DNA from: a virus
DNA length: 36,466 bases
IMG/VR virus record: IMGVR_UViG_3300027851_000075
Location: 1-36,466 of that record
Direction: 5' to 3' (one strand)
A program made the translations under genes and the position numbers. The notes beneath the pieces are model-generated. The model was given only the letters and a program-made list of their open reading frames with translations, did no database searches and was not told where the DNA came from. Every line of letters starts with the position of its first letter. Position 1 is the stretch's first letter. Shown one piece after another: positions 29,344-36,466 of this stretch.

Positions 29344-29416
29344 CTCCCCCGACCGGACTCGAACCGATATTTTTTTTACTGCGAGTAAAATGCCATGTCC
29401 ATTAGGCGACGGGGGA
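29344..29416 (-). tRNA. tRNA with anticodon CGC (Ala codon GCG), atypical
   Basis: 73-nt cloverleaf: acceptor TCCCCCG/CGGGGGA, D-arm GCCT AATGGACA TGGC (three good pairs), anticodon stem TTTTA/TAAAA with loop CTCGCAG (anticodon 29383-29381), T-arm ATCGG TTCGAGT CCGGT. No CCA; discriminator G; pair 3-70 is C-G. As with the tRNA at 6864, the alanine anticodon sits on a body without alanine identity. Confidence 0.88.
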
Positions 29417-29460
29417 ACTACTTAATAATTTTATCATACTCACTAAACACAATATACCGT

Positions 29461-29500
29461 TAAAAAGCGTAACACCGCCCGGCTTTCACCTGGCGGTGTT
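29461..29500 (-). terminator. Terminator after portal gene (end of operon A)
   Basis: AACACCGCC/GGCGGTGTT stem, then TACGCTTTTT on the minus strand. Confidence 0.75.
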
Positions 29501-29510
29501 TCCTGCCTGC

Positions 29511-30848
29511 TCATTCCCCCTGGTCAAACCGCCGTTGCGCTTCCAGCATGCTTTCTGCCAGGTTCATCTGTTCCATCTCGCTCATCATTCTGGCATCTGC
29601 CATCAGTTGATCGATCTGCGCCTTGCTCCACCCGTCGTTGCGCAGCTGTGTCAGTAACGGGATCCCGCTGCTCACGTTCAACTGCCGCACCTGCGCCTGC
29701 GTATACGGCTGCATCGTTTCTGGCTGCGCGTACACCACCCGCACCCGCTCCACATTGTCGATCGTCTCGCCATCCAGCAACAATAGAAAATGGATCATCT
29801 TCTGCCATTCATTCTGCATCACACGGATGTACCGCTTGCACTTTTTCACCAGCGCGCTTTCCAGCGCGATCAACGCTTCTCCACCCAGTTCGCTCGTGCC
29901 TGTCTTGAAGAAGTAATAATGTGGTGTGCGGCTCACACTCGCCGCCGCTTCCACCAGTTTCTCGATCGTCTGCCAGTAGTTTTGCAGGTTCGTCGCTGCG
30001 AACTGCCCCACGCTGGTTTCTTGCCCTTCACCATCGCCCCCCGGCAGCTCCCAGATTTCATTGGGTGCGTTCTTCAATTTGCTCACATCGCTGTTCGAGA
30101 TGATGTACCGTTGTGCAAATGCCCCGAACTCTGCCGCCACCATCATGTCGCTGTACAGTTTGTTCACCCCGTCCTGGATCGGGATCAGTTCTTCCAGCTC
30201 GCTTCGCTGCCCGCGGCGGCTGCGCCGGAAGTGAAAGATAGGGATCTCACCCAGCGGGTTCTCTGCCACCGTTTCGCCATTCACCGCAAACCGTTCGAAC
30301 CCCCCTGCCTCATCGGGTGCCGTTTCTCCACGATGGAAGTAATACTCAAACCGGTTCGGGTAATACAGGTTTAATCGCCACCCGTTCAAAGAATCTTCAT
30401 ACCACCACTTGGCGCCATATCGTTTTTTCCTTGGGTTCGAGCTTTCATAAAACACCGCGCACAGGTCCGGGTTGTTTTCATACGCCTCCACCTTGCCCTC
30501 GTTGTTTTTCCACACAAATACAAATGCCTCGCTGGTCACCATGAAACTCTTGTGCACGTCATCCACATCCACATCCATTTCCGTTTTCAGCCATAACTGG
30601 TTCACCAGGTCGGTCAGTTTTTCATCGCCATCCACCACAAATCGTTCCAGCACCATCCGTTCCAGTGCCGCGTTGATCACCACCCCGCACCAGTTTTGCA
30701 CAAATGGCGTGGCATTCGGCCCGAACACTTGCGCCAGCCGTTCATAGGTATACACCATGGGGTGCCGTCCTTCGTAATATTTCCACAGCGCCGCATTCGC
30801 CTGGCTTTTCATTCGCAGCACACGCACTGCGTTTTGTAGATCGTTCAT
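29511..30848 (-). CDS. Portal protein (SPP1 gp6-like)
   Basis: 445 residues from MNDLQNAVRVL, after AAAGAGGTGG. Features of the family: N-terminal YYEGRHPMVYTYERLA, WCGVVINAALERMVLERFVV, the EIPIFHFRRSRRGQRSELEEL region followed by IPIQDGVNKLYSDMMVAAEF, and a C-terminal acidic/Gln-rich helix. It forms the ring through which DNA is packed and to which the tail connects. It follows the large terminase, as usual, but no capsid gene follows it. Confidence 0.9.
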   Translation of the reverse strand: MNDLQNAVRVLRMKSQANAALWKYYEGRHPMVYTYERLAQVFGPNATPFVQNWCGVVINAALERMVLERFVVDGDEKLTDLVNQLWLKTEMDVDVDDVHKSFMVTSEAFVFVWKNNEGKVEAYENNPDLCAVFYESSNPRKKRYGAKWWYEDSLNGWRLNLYYPNRFEYYFHRGETAPDEAGGFERFAVNGETVAENPLGEIPIFHFRRSRRGQRSELEELIPIQDGVNKLYSDMMVAAEFGAFAQRYIISNSDVSKLKNAPNEIWELPGGDGEGQETSVGQFAATNLQNYWQTIEKLVEAAASVSRTPHYYFFKTGTSELGGEALIALESALVKKCKRYIRVMQNEWQKMIHFLLLLDGETIDNVERVRVVYAQPETMQPYTQAQVRQLNVSSGIPLLTQLRNDGWSKAQIDQLMADARMMSEMEQMNLAESMLEAQRRFDQGE

Positions 30849-30872
30849 AACCACCTCTTTGTATTGATAGGT

Positions 30873-32525
30873 TTACCCTTGGTAACTGCGCGCTTCTCTT
30901 TGCTGCTGCACTTTACGCAGTGCCAGTTTATTGAACGCGCCGCTGCTGGCATCCACCTGGTCTTTAAATCGCCCCTGTGGAAAGCTCTCCAGCTCGCGCA
31001 AATATCCCTCGTTCCAGTCACCCACCAGCATATCCACATTGCCAGCTTCCACCTGGTCAGCAAACGGTTCCGCCCGCAATTCTTTGCTGCCCACGGCCGT
31101 TTCTTTCTTCACGCGGTGCCCGGCCAGCAGCTTCAGTGAAAACTCCGCGCTTTCCTTGCCGCCCGAACCGCCTTCCTGCTCCACCCAGATTTCTACATTC
31201 GCATTGCCATACAGGCCGCTGTCTCGCTCCGCCATGTCTTTCATGCGCCGGTTGCGTTTTCCGCTGGACCATTGTCCTTTTTCCACATGGCAGAGGATGT
31301 ACCGCTCTTCCGGTGATTTTGCCATCAGCACCCCTGCGCTGCGCGCTCCGCCACCCTCAGTTCCAGCCTTATCCCAGTACCGCACAAACTGGCACCCACT
31401 CGGCAGCGCCTTGATGATGCGCACGTTATCACGGTTGAATAGTTGCCCCTCTTTCGACCGCGGGATCTGTTGGTACACCGGCCACCATTCGCTTTCAGTC
31501 GCGTTTGCCCGCCGTTTGGCCATGCTGCTCGCCGGGTATTCCTTCTCCCACACGCTTTCACCCGGCTTCCGGCCCAGTGGATCAGTCAGCGGTAAGAAGA
31601 TTCCCTTCTCCATCCATCGCCGCTGCTCAATCTCATCCGCCGCGTATTGCATGTCAGTGCATTCTTCTGCAGCCCCGGCTGGTTCCAATGCCTGCGCTGG
31701 CAGCACTAGGATCTTGTATTGGTCTGCATATTCATCCTGTGCCATGCGCTTCATCAGCCGCCCGGCCAGGTCGTCTTCATGCCAGCGTGTGTGCATGATG
31801 ATGATCGCCGTACCTTTTCGGGCGCGGGTATACACCGCGCTCTGGTACCAGGCTTCCACATCTTCCCGCCTGCTTTCACTGTCTGCATCTTTCCGGTCTC
31901 GGAACGGGTCATCGATCACGATCAAGTCTAAAGCATGGCCGGTCAAACCACCGCCCACCCCGCGCGCGATCACCCCGCCCATATGCGGAGCTCCCAGAAG
32001 CCAGTCGCTCACGCTGCGGCTGTCCTTGCTCAGTTCCACCACCTCTTCCACCTCGCCATAGCGCTCGCTATGGCGCACGCCAGAATGCCCATTATGGCGC
32101 ACGCTCTTGCTGCCAAACACATTCGCAAATTCAGCGCTCTCGATGATGCCCCGCACGTTGCGGCTGTTGCGTTCTGCTAATCCACTCACATAACTCGTCA
32201 ACGCGATCTTGGTGCTGGGCCGCCGCCCCAGCAGCCAGGCCGGAAAGATCATCGAAACCAGTGTGCTTTTACCGGTCTGGGGTGGTACGAACACCATCAA
32301 ACGCCCGTTGCCTTCTTCTCCGCCGCTTTCAATATACCGGTACACTGCCAGCAATTCCTCACCGATCACCTGCAGGTGCGGCGCTGATTCGAACCAGGTA
32401 TACACATATTCCCCAAACCGCAGCAAATGACGCCGGGCCAGCTCGCGTTTTGCTTTCTCTGCCTTGGCTTCTCTTGCCAGTCGCAGCACATCTTCCTGAT
32501 TCAACATGGTCTGCGGTTTGTTCAT
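30873..32525 (-). CDS. terL: Terminase large subunit
   Basis: 550 residues. ATPase: Walker A PPQTGKST (81-88) and Walker B LIVIDDP (201-207), followed by the ARKGTAIIIMHTRWHEDDLAGRL coupling region. The nuclease domain begins at FVRYWDKAGT (near 375) with an acidic residue positioned for metal, and IWVEQEGGSGG further on. It cuts concatemers and drives DNA into the prohead. It shares an ATGA overlap with the small subunit. Confidence 0.93.
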   Translation of the reverse strand: MNKPQTMLNQEDVLRLAREAKAEKAKRELARRHLLRFGEYVYTWFESAPHLQVIGEELLAVYRYIESGGEEGNGRLMVFVPPQTGKSTLVSMIFPAWLLGRRPSTKIALTSYVSGLAERNSRNVRGIIESAEFANVFGSKSVRHNGHSGVRHSERYGEVEEVVELSKDSRSVSDWLLGAPHMGGVIARGVGGGLTGHALDLIVIDDPFRDRKDADSESRREDVEAWYQSAVYTRARKGTAIIIMHTRWHEDDLAGRLMKRMAQDEYADQYKILVLPAQALEPAGAAEECTDMQYAADEIEQRRWMEKGIFLPLTDPLGRKPGESVWEKEYPASSMAKRRANATESEWWPVYQQIPRSKEGQLFNRDNVRIIKALPSGCQFVRYWDKAGTEGGGARSAGVLMAKSPEERYILCHVEKGQWSSGKRNRRMKDMAERDSGLYGNANVEIWVEQEGGSGGKESAEFSLKLLAGHRVKKETAVGSKELRAEPFADQVEAGNVDMLVGDWNEGYLRELESFPQGRFKDQVDASSGAFNKLALRKVQQQREARSYQG

Positions 32526-33169
32526 TCGAACTCTCCCTCAACGATATCCCCCAGTTGACCCTCCGCCGCCTGGATCCACTCATTCAACTGTTCTTCATCC
32601 ATCGCCCGCGGATCCAGTTCTGCCCGCACCAGCAGTGTATTATCTTCCGCCATCACGCCCTGGCGTTGGTAGAACAACCGCCGCTCTTGTGTATTGCGGT
32701 AACTGGCTTCTTTGGCCACTTGTAATCCCACCCGATCCACCGACCGGATTTCATCTGTGATTAACGCCTTCCAAAGCGCTTCCACCTGCTCCCCGATGGT
32801 GCGGTCCTTAGCCCGCCACTGGTACAGCTGGCGCGCGCTGCGCAGCCCGATCTTCCGCGCGAATTGTTCCTTGGTGGCGGGGTATCGTTCACCGGGCCAC
32901 GCTTCCCAGGCAATGTAGGCTGCCTTCCGCCAGCGGCTTTTTTCATCCTTAGACCGTTCTTCCAGCACGATCGGGTACAGTGCCATCCACCCCAGGTCAT
33001 CCAACCCGGCTTCTTCTTCCATCACCTCACCCCGCAGCCACCGCGCCCGCAGCTGCTCAAACGCGGCATGGGCGGCAGTCTCCACCATTGCCGATGGCAG
33101 ACTGTCGCCCTCACTGTCAGAGATGATGAATACCTCGCCCTGCGGAGTCCGCAGCAGTGGTTGTTCCAT
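32522..33169 (-). CDS. Terminase small subunit (probable)
   Basis: 215 residues from MEQPLLRTPQG. A middle helix-turn-helix (YPATKEQFARKIGLRSARQLYQWRA) would bind the packaging site, and the C-terminal acidic half resembles the large-subunit contact region. It lies directly before terL with overlapping stop and start, the usual place. The upstream GTG (33172) is less likely. Confidence 0.75.
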   Translation of the reverse strand: MEQPLLRTPQGEVFIISDSEGDSLPSAMVETAAHAAFEQLRARWLRGEVMEEEAGLDDLGWMALYPIVLEERSKDEKSRWRKAAYIAWEAWPGERYPATKEQFARKIGLRSARQLYQWRAKDRTIGEQVEALWKALITDEIRSVDRVGLQVAKEASYRNTQERRLFYQRQGVMAEDNTLLVRAELDPRAMDEEQLNEWIQAAEGQLGDIVEGEFE

Positions 33170-33981
33170 CACCCCATCCCGATTAGTTGAATATACCGAT
33201 CCCGCACATCAGCCAGGTCTGCCGCTGCTGCTTCCATCTGTTGGCACAGGTGTTCCAGGTCAAGCCGCAGCTCCTGCGCTTCTGCTGTGGGTTCCGGTTT
33301 GGCAGGCGCTGTTCCTCGCAAATACTCCGTGATCGACCGGCTACCTGTCCCGATCCAGCGGTTATAGTCCATCGTCTTGATTGCCGCCCCGCATCCGATC
33401 GGTTTCCCCTTGTCGCTGGTCTGGTGGATGAGTACCCGCTCCGCCTTCACCCCCTTCGGGATTGCCACTGGTCCCGGGTGTTCCACCCCGCTCTTCAAAT
33501 ACTGCGCCAGCCACCAATCTACCGACTGCAGCCACGCGGGTGGGGTCCCTTTACCAGTGATGTAGGTATCTACCCAGTTAGCCCGGGTATACAGCAGCGG
33601 CATGCGTTGCGTCTTCTGGTACAGATAATCCACGCATCCCTCGATCGTCCGGTTGATCTGCACCACGCTGAGCCCATGGTCCAATTCGCAGTCCAGGATC
33701 AACGGAAGCTCCCCGCGGTCTTCGCCCACCGTCGCCAGGAAAGCATCCATCTGTCGCTGCACCGACTCCCCCGGGTACACCACATGGTAAGCCCCGCGCG
33801 GGATGCCAACCCGTTTGCTTTCGTCCCAGTTCCACCGGAACCAGCTATCCTGATAGCCCCAGCTCACGCCTGCGCGGATCCCCGCGAATTGCACGCTGGA
33901 AGCATGGCTCGCCACTGCATCCCAGTTCATTTTGTCCTGCCAGCGGGACACATCGATCCCAAATGGTTCTGTCCTTGCCAT
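33169..33981 (-). CDS. GH25 endolysin (lysozyme)
   Basis: 270 residues. GH25 muramidase in the first 200: FGIDVSRWQ (start of the barrel and one catalytic Asp), FAGIRAGVSWGYQDSWF, PRGAYHVVYP, LPLILDCELD (catalytic acidic cluster), PLLYTRANWV and WWLAQYL. The tail (about 225-270) is a helical segment that may bind the wall or form a dimer. It cleaves peptidoglycan at lysis. The ATG at 33984 is an alternative start; GAGGAGGG is better spaced for 33981. Confidence 0.9.
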   Translation of the reverse strand: MARTEPFGIDVSRWQDKMNWDAVASHASSVQFAGIRAGVSWGYQDSWFRWNWDESKRVGIPRGAYHVVYPGESVQRQMDAFLATVGEDRGELPLILDCELDHGLSVVQINRTIEGCVDYLYQKTQRMPLLYTRANWVDTYITGKGTPPAWLQSVDWWLAQYLKSGVEHPGPVAIPKGVKAERVLIHQTSDKGKPIGCGAAIKTMDYNRWIGTGSRSITEYLRGTAPAKPEPTAEAQELRLDLEHLCQQMEAAAADLADVRDRYIQLIGMG

Positions 33982-34388
33982 CATCCCTCCTCATCAAAAT
34001 ATTCCGCGATCCAATCCGGCAGCGGATCCGGGTTGCCGCCCAGGTCGATCACCGTTTGCCAGTAATCGCGGGTGCGTTCGATCAAACAGGACAACCGCTG
34101 TTTCAACCGCTGGATTTCATTTCGCAGGCTGCGGATCTCACTATCCTGGGCGCGTATCTCTTCCATGCGTTTTTGCATATCCGTTTCCAGGGACACAATT
34201 TTCAGGTTCTGCTGTTCCATCTGTTCACGCACCATCTTCAGCACTCGCTCTGATGTTTGCATCACCACATCATCCGCTTCCACTTCCGCCTTCTTCGCTT
34301 CGGCAGTTGCCTTACGCCGATTTTGGCGATACAGCAGCGCCGTACCGCCAAAACTCAACACCGCAATTACGATCCCGACCCAATCCAT
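33981..34388 (-). CDS. Membrane-anchored coiled-coil protein of lysis module
   Basis: 135 residues. One N-terminal membrane helix (WVGIVIAVLSFGGTALLY), then a long charged coiled coil (about 30-105) and a C-terminal acidic region. It lies between holin and endolysin with a four-base overlap to the latter. A second holin, a spanin-like protein or an antiholin would all fit. No Rz lipoprotein partner is visible. The start follows TGAGGTGA. Confidence 0.6.
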   Translation of the reverse strand: MDWVGIVIAVLSFGGTALLYRQNRRKATAEAKKAEVEADDVVMQTSERVLKMVREQMEQQNLKIVSLETDMQKRMEEIRAQDSEIRSLRNEIQRLKQRLSCLIERTRDYWQTVIDLGGNPDPLPDWIAEYFDEEG

Positions 34389-34407
34389 CACTCACCTCAG
34401 CTGCTGG

Positions 34408-34809
34408 TTATTCTGCTTCACTTTCCCAGCCGCTTCCGGTCAGTCCTGTTTGCAGCGTTCTATACTGGTTGAATTCCTCATACACCGCAGCCTCGATCGC
34501 ATTGGCAATTACATCCAGATCCACTGTGATCCCATAGGCTCGGTTCAGGTATTTCTCCACATAATCGATCGCGTATTGCTTTTTCTCCTCGATCAGCCCG
34601 GCCAGGTTCGCCTGTTCCGCAGCCTTCACTGCTTCGCGCGCTGCCAGCCGGATCATCTCATACGCCTCAGCATTTCGTTGGCGCATCCGGTTGCCCAATT
34701 CCTGCACCAACTTTACCACCTGCCCCGCCGCCAGCGTCACCAGCATCGGGATCAACGCCACTGCCAGGGCTTCCACCACCTTCATCAATACATCTCGCCA
34801 TTCCATCAT
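34408..34809 (-). CDS. Holin, LLH family (probable)
   Basis: 133 residues with one N-terminal membrane segment (VVEALAVALIPMLVTLAAGQVV), a helical middle and the DYVEKYLNRAYGITVDLDVIANAIEAAV block that marks LLH-type phage holins. It is the first gene of operon A after leader copy 4. It forms the membrane lesion that lets the endolysin out. The ATG follows AAAGGAAG. Confidence 0.75.
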   Translation of the reverse strand: MMEWRDVLMKVVEALAVALIPMLVTLAAGQVVKLVQELGNRMRQRNAEAYEMIRLAAREAVKAAEQANLAGLIEEKKQYAIDYVEKYLNRAYGITVDLDVIANAIEAAVYEEFNQYRTLQTGLTGSGWESEAE

Positions 34810-34833
34810 TCACTTCCTTTCATTGGATTAAAA

Positions 34834-34876
34834 CAAAAAAAGCCGCAGTCCATACGTTCATCGTATGGACCACGGC
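34834..34876 (-). terminator. Intrinsic terminator of leader copy 4
   Basis: Stem GCCG..GTCCATACG/CGTATGGAC..CGGC with a two-base internal mismatch, then seven T on the minus strand. The stem sequence is unlike copies 1-3. Confidence 0.82.
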
Positions 34877-34971
34877 CGCTCATCTTCCGTCTTTGCCCCG
34901 CGCTCACCGCCGGGCTGCTGCTAGTTTCAGGAGTATCTGGGATTCTCCCCTTTGAAAGGGCTATGCCCTTT
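34834..34971 (-). ncRNA. Late-operon leader RNA, copy 4 (upstream of holin)
   Basis: Same promoter, hairpin order and terminator as copies 1-3, but without the cassette RNA and the 95-residue gene. Hairpin B is weaker. It heads operon A (holin to portal). Confidence 0.75.
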
Positions 34972-34977
34972 CAATCC

Positions 34978-35010
34978 AGTATACCAAATTGCGTGGAACT
35001 TTAAAAGCCC
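34978..35010 (-). promoter_or_regulatory. Late promoter P2, copy 4
   Basis: TGGTATACT with the GGGCTTTTAAAG box at -35, as in the other copies. Confidence 0.7.
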
Positions 35011-35032
35011 CCTGGGTTAGGTGTGTTGCAGA

Positions 35033-35692
35033 TCACTCTCCTTGGATCGCCAGGATGTTTTCTTCTAAAGCAGGGAAATCGGCAAAACAATGTCCCCCCA
35101 ACGAATAGGTTGAATTCTTATATCCGATATCAGAATTCTCGAACATCACAATATAAGGGTACAGGTACCCATTCGCATATACCCGAATGAGTCCATCATC
35201 TGAATTGCTCCAGATCATTTGGTGTTCAGTCTCGATAGTATCCACATTCCAGTCATTCGCTTCAGCCAGGTAATTTGCCAGTTCTTTTCGCATCGATACC
35301 TTATCGATGTAAGCAAACTCCGTCTCAAACGCATGAGTACATAACACATATTCACCGATAGTATCGTTCTCGCTGTTGACCACTAACAGATCATAAAACG
35401 CAGTGGCTTGTTCTAGCAGTGACGCATTTTCAGCAGAAAGGTCATCCGCTTCTTCCTGCATTTCGGTGATGGTTGCTTCCAGGGTGGCAACCGTATCCTC
35501 TAGTGCCTGGTTGTTCTCGATGGCATCATTGAAGTCAGCTTCTAGCTCTGCTGCTTCAGTCTGGTGTTCAGCAACTTGGGTTTCATACGCCGTGATCGTT
35601 GGCAGGTAGTCTATAACAACTTGATTACTGCACCCCCCTATCAGCAAAAATGCAGCAACGAACAGGAAGAAGGAAAGAAAATATTTTTGCAT
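35033..35692 (-). CDS. Lipoprotein with coiled coil
   Basis: 219 residues from MQKYFLSFFLF, after GAAAGGGG; a longer frame from 35782 is rejected. Signal peptide with lipobox LLIGGC, so the protein is anchored outside the membrane at the cysteine. A coiled coil follows (about 35-100, rich in Ala/Glu/Leu heptads), then an approximately 110-residue soluble domain (EYVLCTHAFETEFAYIDKVSM). It is AT-rich compared with the phage late genes. It may be a lysogenic-conversion or exclusion lipoprotein, or a host gene at the phage edge. Confidence 0.7.
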   Translation of the reverse strand: MQKYFLSFFLFVAAFLLIGGCSNQVVIDYLPTITAYETQVAEHQTEAAELEADFNDAIENNQALEDTVATLEATITEMQEEADDLSAENASLLEQATAFYDLLVVNSENDTIGEYVLCTHAFETEFAYIDKVSMRKELANYLAEANDWNVDTIETEHQMIWSNSDDGLIRVYANGYLYPYIVMFENSDIGYKNSTYSLGGHCFADFPALEENILAIQGE

Positions 35693-35917
35693 GGTCGTAC
35701 CCCTTTCAGAGATGATTGGTTCTATAAGGTAATGATAATATATTTCATTGGATAGGTGAGGTTTATTACCAAACAAAAACAAATTTCTTTTGTAGCTATC
35801 ATCCGCAAATTTCGCGGTTTGTGCCGTTTTGTTTCGTTCGCTTTTTCAATTATCCCCCCGGCAGGGCATTGTTGCGCATCCATAGTGAAAATCTGCTTTT
35901 TTTCGCCATTTTCGGGC

Positions 35918-35923
35918 TATAAT
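35918..35923 (+). promoter_or_regulatory. Possible promoter of hsdM
   Basis: TATAAT at 35918-35923 with no convincing -35. Otherwise the 300 bp between the lipoprotein and hsdM starts show only AT-rich DNA and pyrimidine tracts. Confidence 0.4.
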
Positions 35924-35993
35924 GAAATTCGCACATTCACTGTTGCATTCCACCCCACTACAGAACCATTGCCAGGCAAAGGGAATATCGAAC

Positions 35994-36466
35994 ATGCCAG
36001 TTAAAAAATCTGAACTCTACTCATCGTTATGGGCGAGCTGTGACGCACTGCGCGGCGGTATGGATGCCTCCCAGTACAAGGATTATGTCCTCGTCATGCT
36101 CTTCATTAAATACATCTCCGACAAGTACGCCGGAAAACCCTATTCCCCCATTCAGGTCCCGCCTGGCGCCAGTTTCAAAGAGATGGTCGCTCTCAAAGGC
36201 AAGTCCGATATCGGTGACCAGATCAACAAGAAGATCATTGCACCCCTCGCCGCCGCCAATCACCTCTCTGATTTTCCCGATTTCAATGATCCCAACAAGC
36301 TGGGCGATGGCAAAGAAATGGTCGATCGCCTCACCAATCTGATTGCCATCTTTGAAAAAAAGGAACTCGATTTCACTGCCAACCGCGCCGATGGCGATGA
36401 CCTCCTCGGCGATGCCTACGAGTACCTCATGCGTAACTTCGCCACCGAGAGCGGTAAATCCAAGGG
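35994..36466 (+). CDS. hsdM: Type I restriction-modification methyltransferase subunit HsdM (partial)
   Basis: The first 157 residues, running off the window. MPVKKSELYSSLWASCDALR, then YKDYVLVMLFIKYISDKYAG and the GDAYEYLMRNFATESGKSKG block are the N-terminal helical domain of HsdM up to just before the methyltransferase core, which would follow (usual length about 500 residues). It methylates adenine within a complex with HsdS and HsdR. The ATG follows AAAGGGA. It faces away from the phage and probably belongs to a host hsd operon, marking the outer side of the phage. Confidence 0.9.
   Translation, partial: MPVKKSELYSSLWASCDALRGGMDASQYKDYVLVMLFIKYISDKYAGKPYSPIQVPPGASFKEMVALKGKSDIGDQINKKIIAPLAAANHLSDFPDFNDPNKLGDGKEMVDRLTNLIAIFEKKELDFTANRADGDDLLGDAYEYLMRNFATESGKSK

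Noticed and set aside
1-36466. Two separate prophages side by side
   Set aside because: Left and right halves have complementary modules (capsid and replication versus tail, packaging and lysis) and share the same regulatory cassettes, so they form one genome.

Overview
The window holds most of a temperate, long-tailed (siphovirus-type) phage genome. Nearly all phage genes lie on the minus strand. The right edge carries the first part of a type I restriction-modification gene (hsdM, plus strand) and the left edge a DUF3800 gene (plus strand); these may be host flanks or cargo. The host cannot be fixed from the sequence. Codon use, GC-rich coding and GGAG-type ribosome binding sites suit a Gram-positive-like or Chloroflexota bacterium, and that guess is inference only.

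Layout, read leftward on the minus strand from the right end: lipoprotein; operon A (holin, coiled-coil membrane protein, GH25 endolysin, small and large terminase, portal); operon B (head-tail connectors, HK97-gp10-like protein, tail terminator, tail tube, frameshifted tail chaperones); operon C (tape measure, tail hub-like protein, F5/8C-domain fibre, unknown protein). Next come integrase 2 on the plus strand with an attachment-site region built on a tRNA-Pro(GGG) 3' fragment, a zinc-ribbon membrane protein, a divergent repressor/RHH switch, integrase 1, small genes, a primase/ATPase, an iteron-like origin candidate, a zinc-ribbon protein, an XRE regulator and SSB. Operon D (scaffold, major capsid, two small structural proteins, connector, MuF protein with a metallopeptidase tail, small last gene) ends the phage on the left. 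The capsid block is therefore separated from portal and terminase, and integration genes sit mid-window.

The most interesting content is an RNA-rich regulatory cassette. (1) Each of the four late operons A-D begins with the same approximately 130-nt leader, having its own promoter, stem-loops and an intrinsic terminator whose stem differs between copies but still pairs. (2) Upstream of three of these leaders (B, C, D) lies a gene for a 95-100-residue unknown protein, preceded by an approximately 210-nt predicted RNA. The RNA's 5' end, its terminator loop and the downstream Shine-Dalgarno region carry a copy-specific six-base word that changes at all three places together. (3) Upstream of copies 1 and 3 is a phage tRNA with an alanine anticodon but no G3-U70 pair. 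Each is followed by a sigma70-type promoter whose predicted +1 is the first or second base of a sequence antisense to that tRNA's own anticodon arm, leading an approximately 100-nt RNA that ends in a hairpin. Two loci with different anticodons keep the same layout. I know of no described system with this organisation; function is inference.
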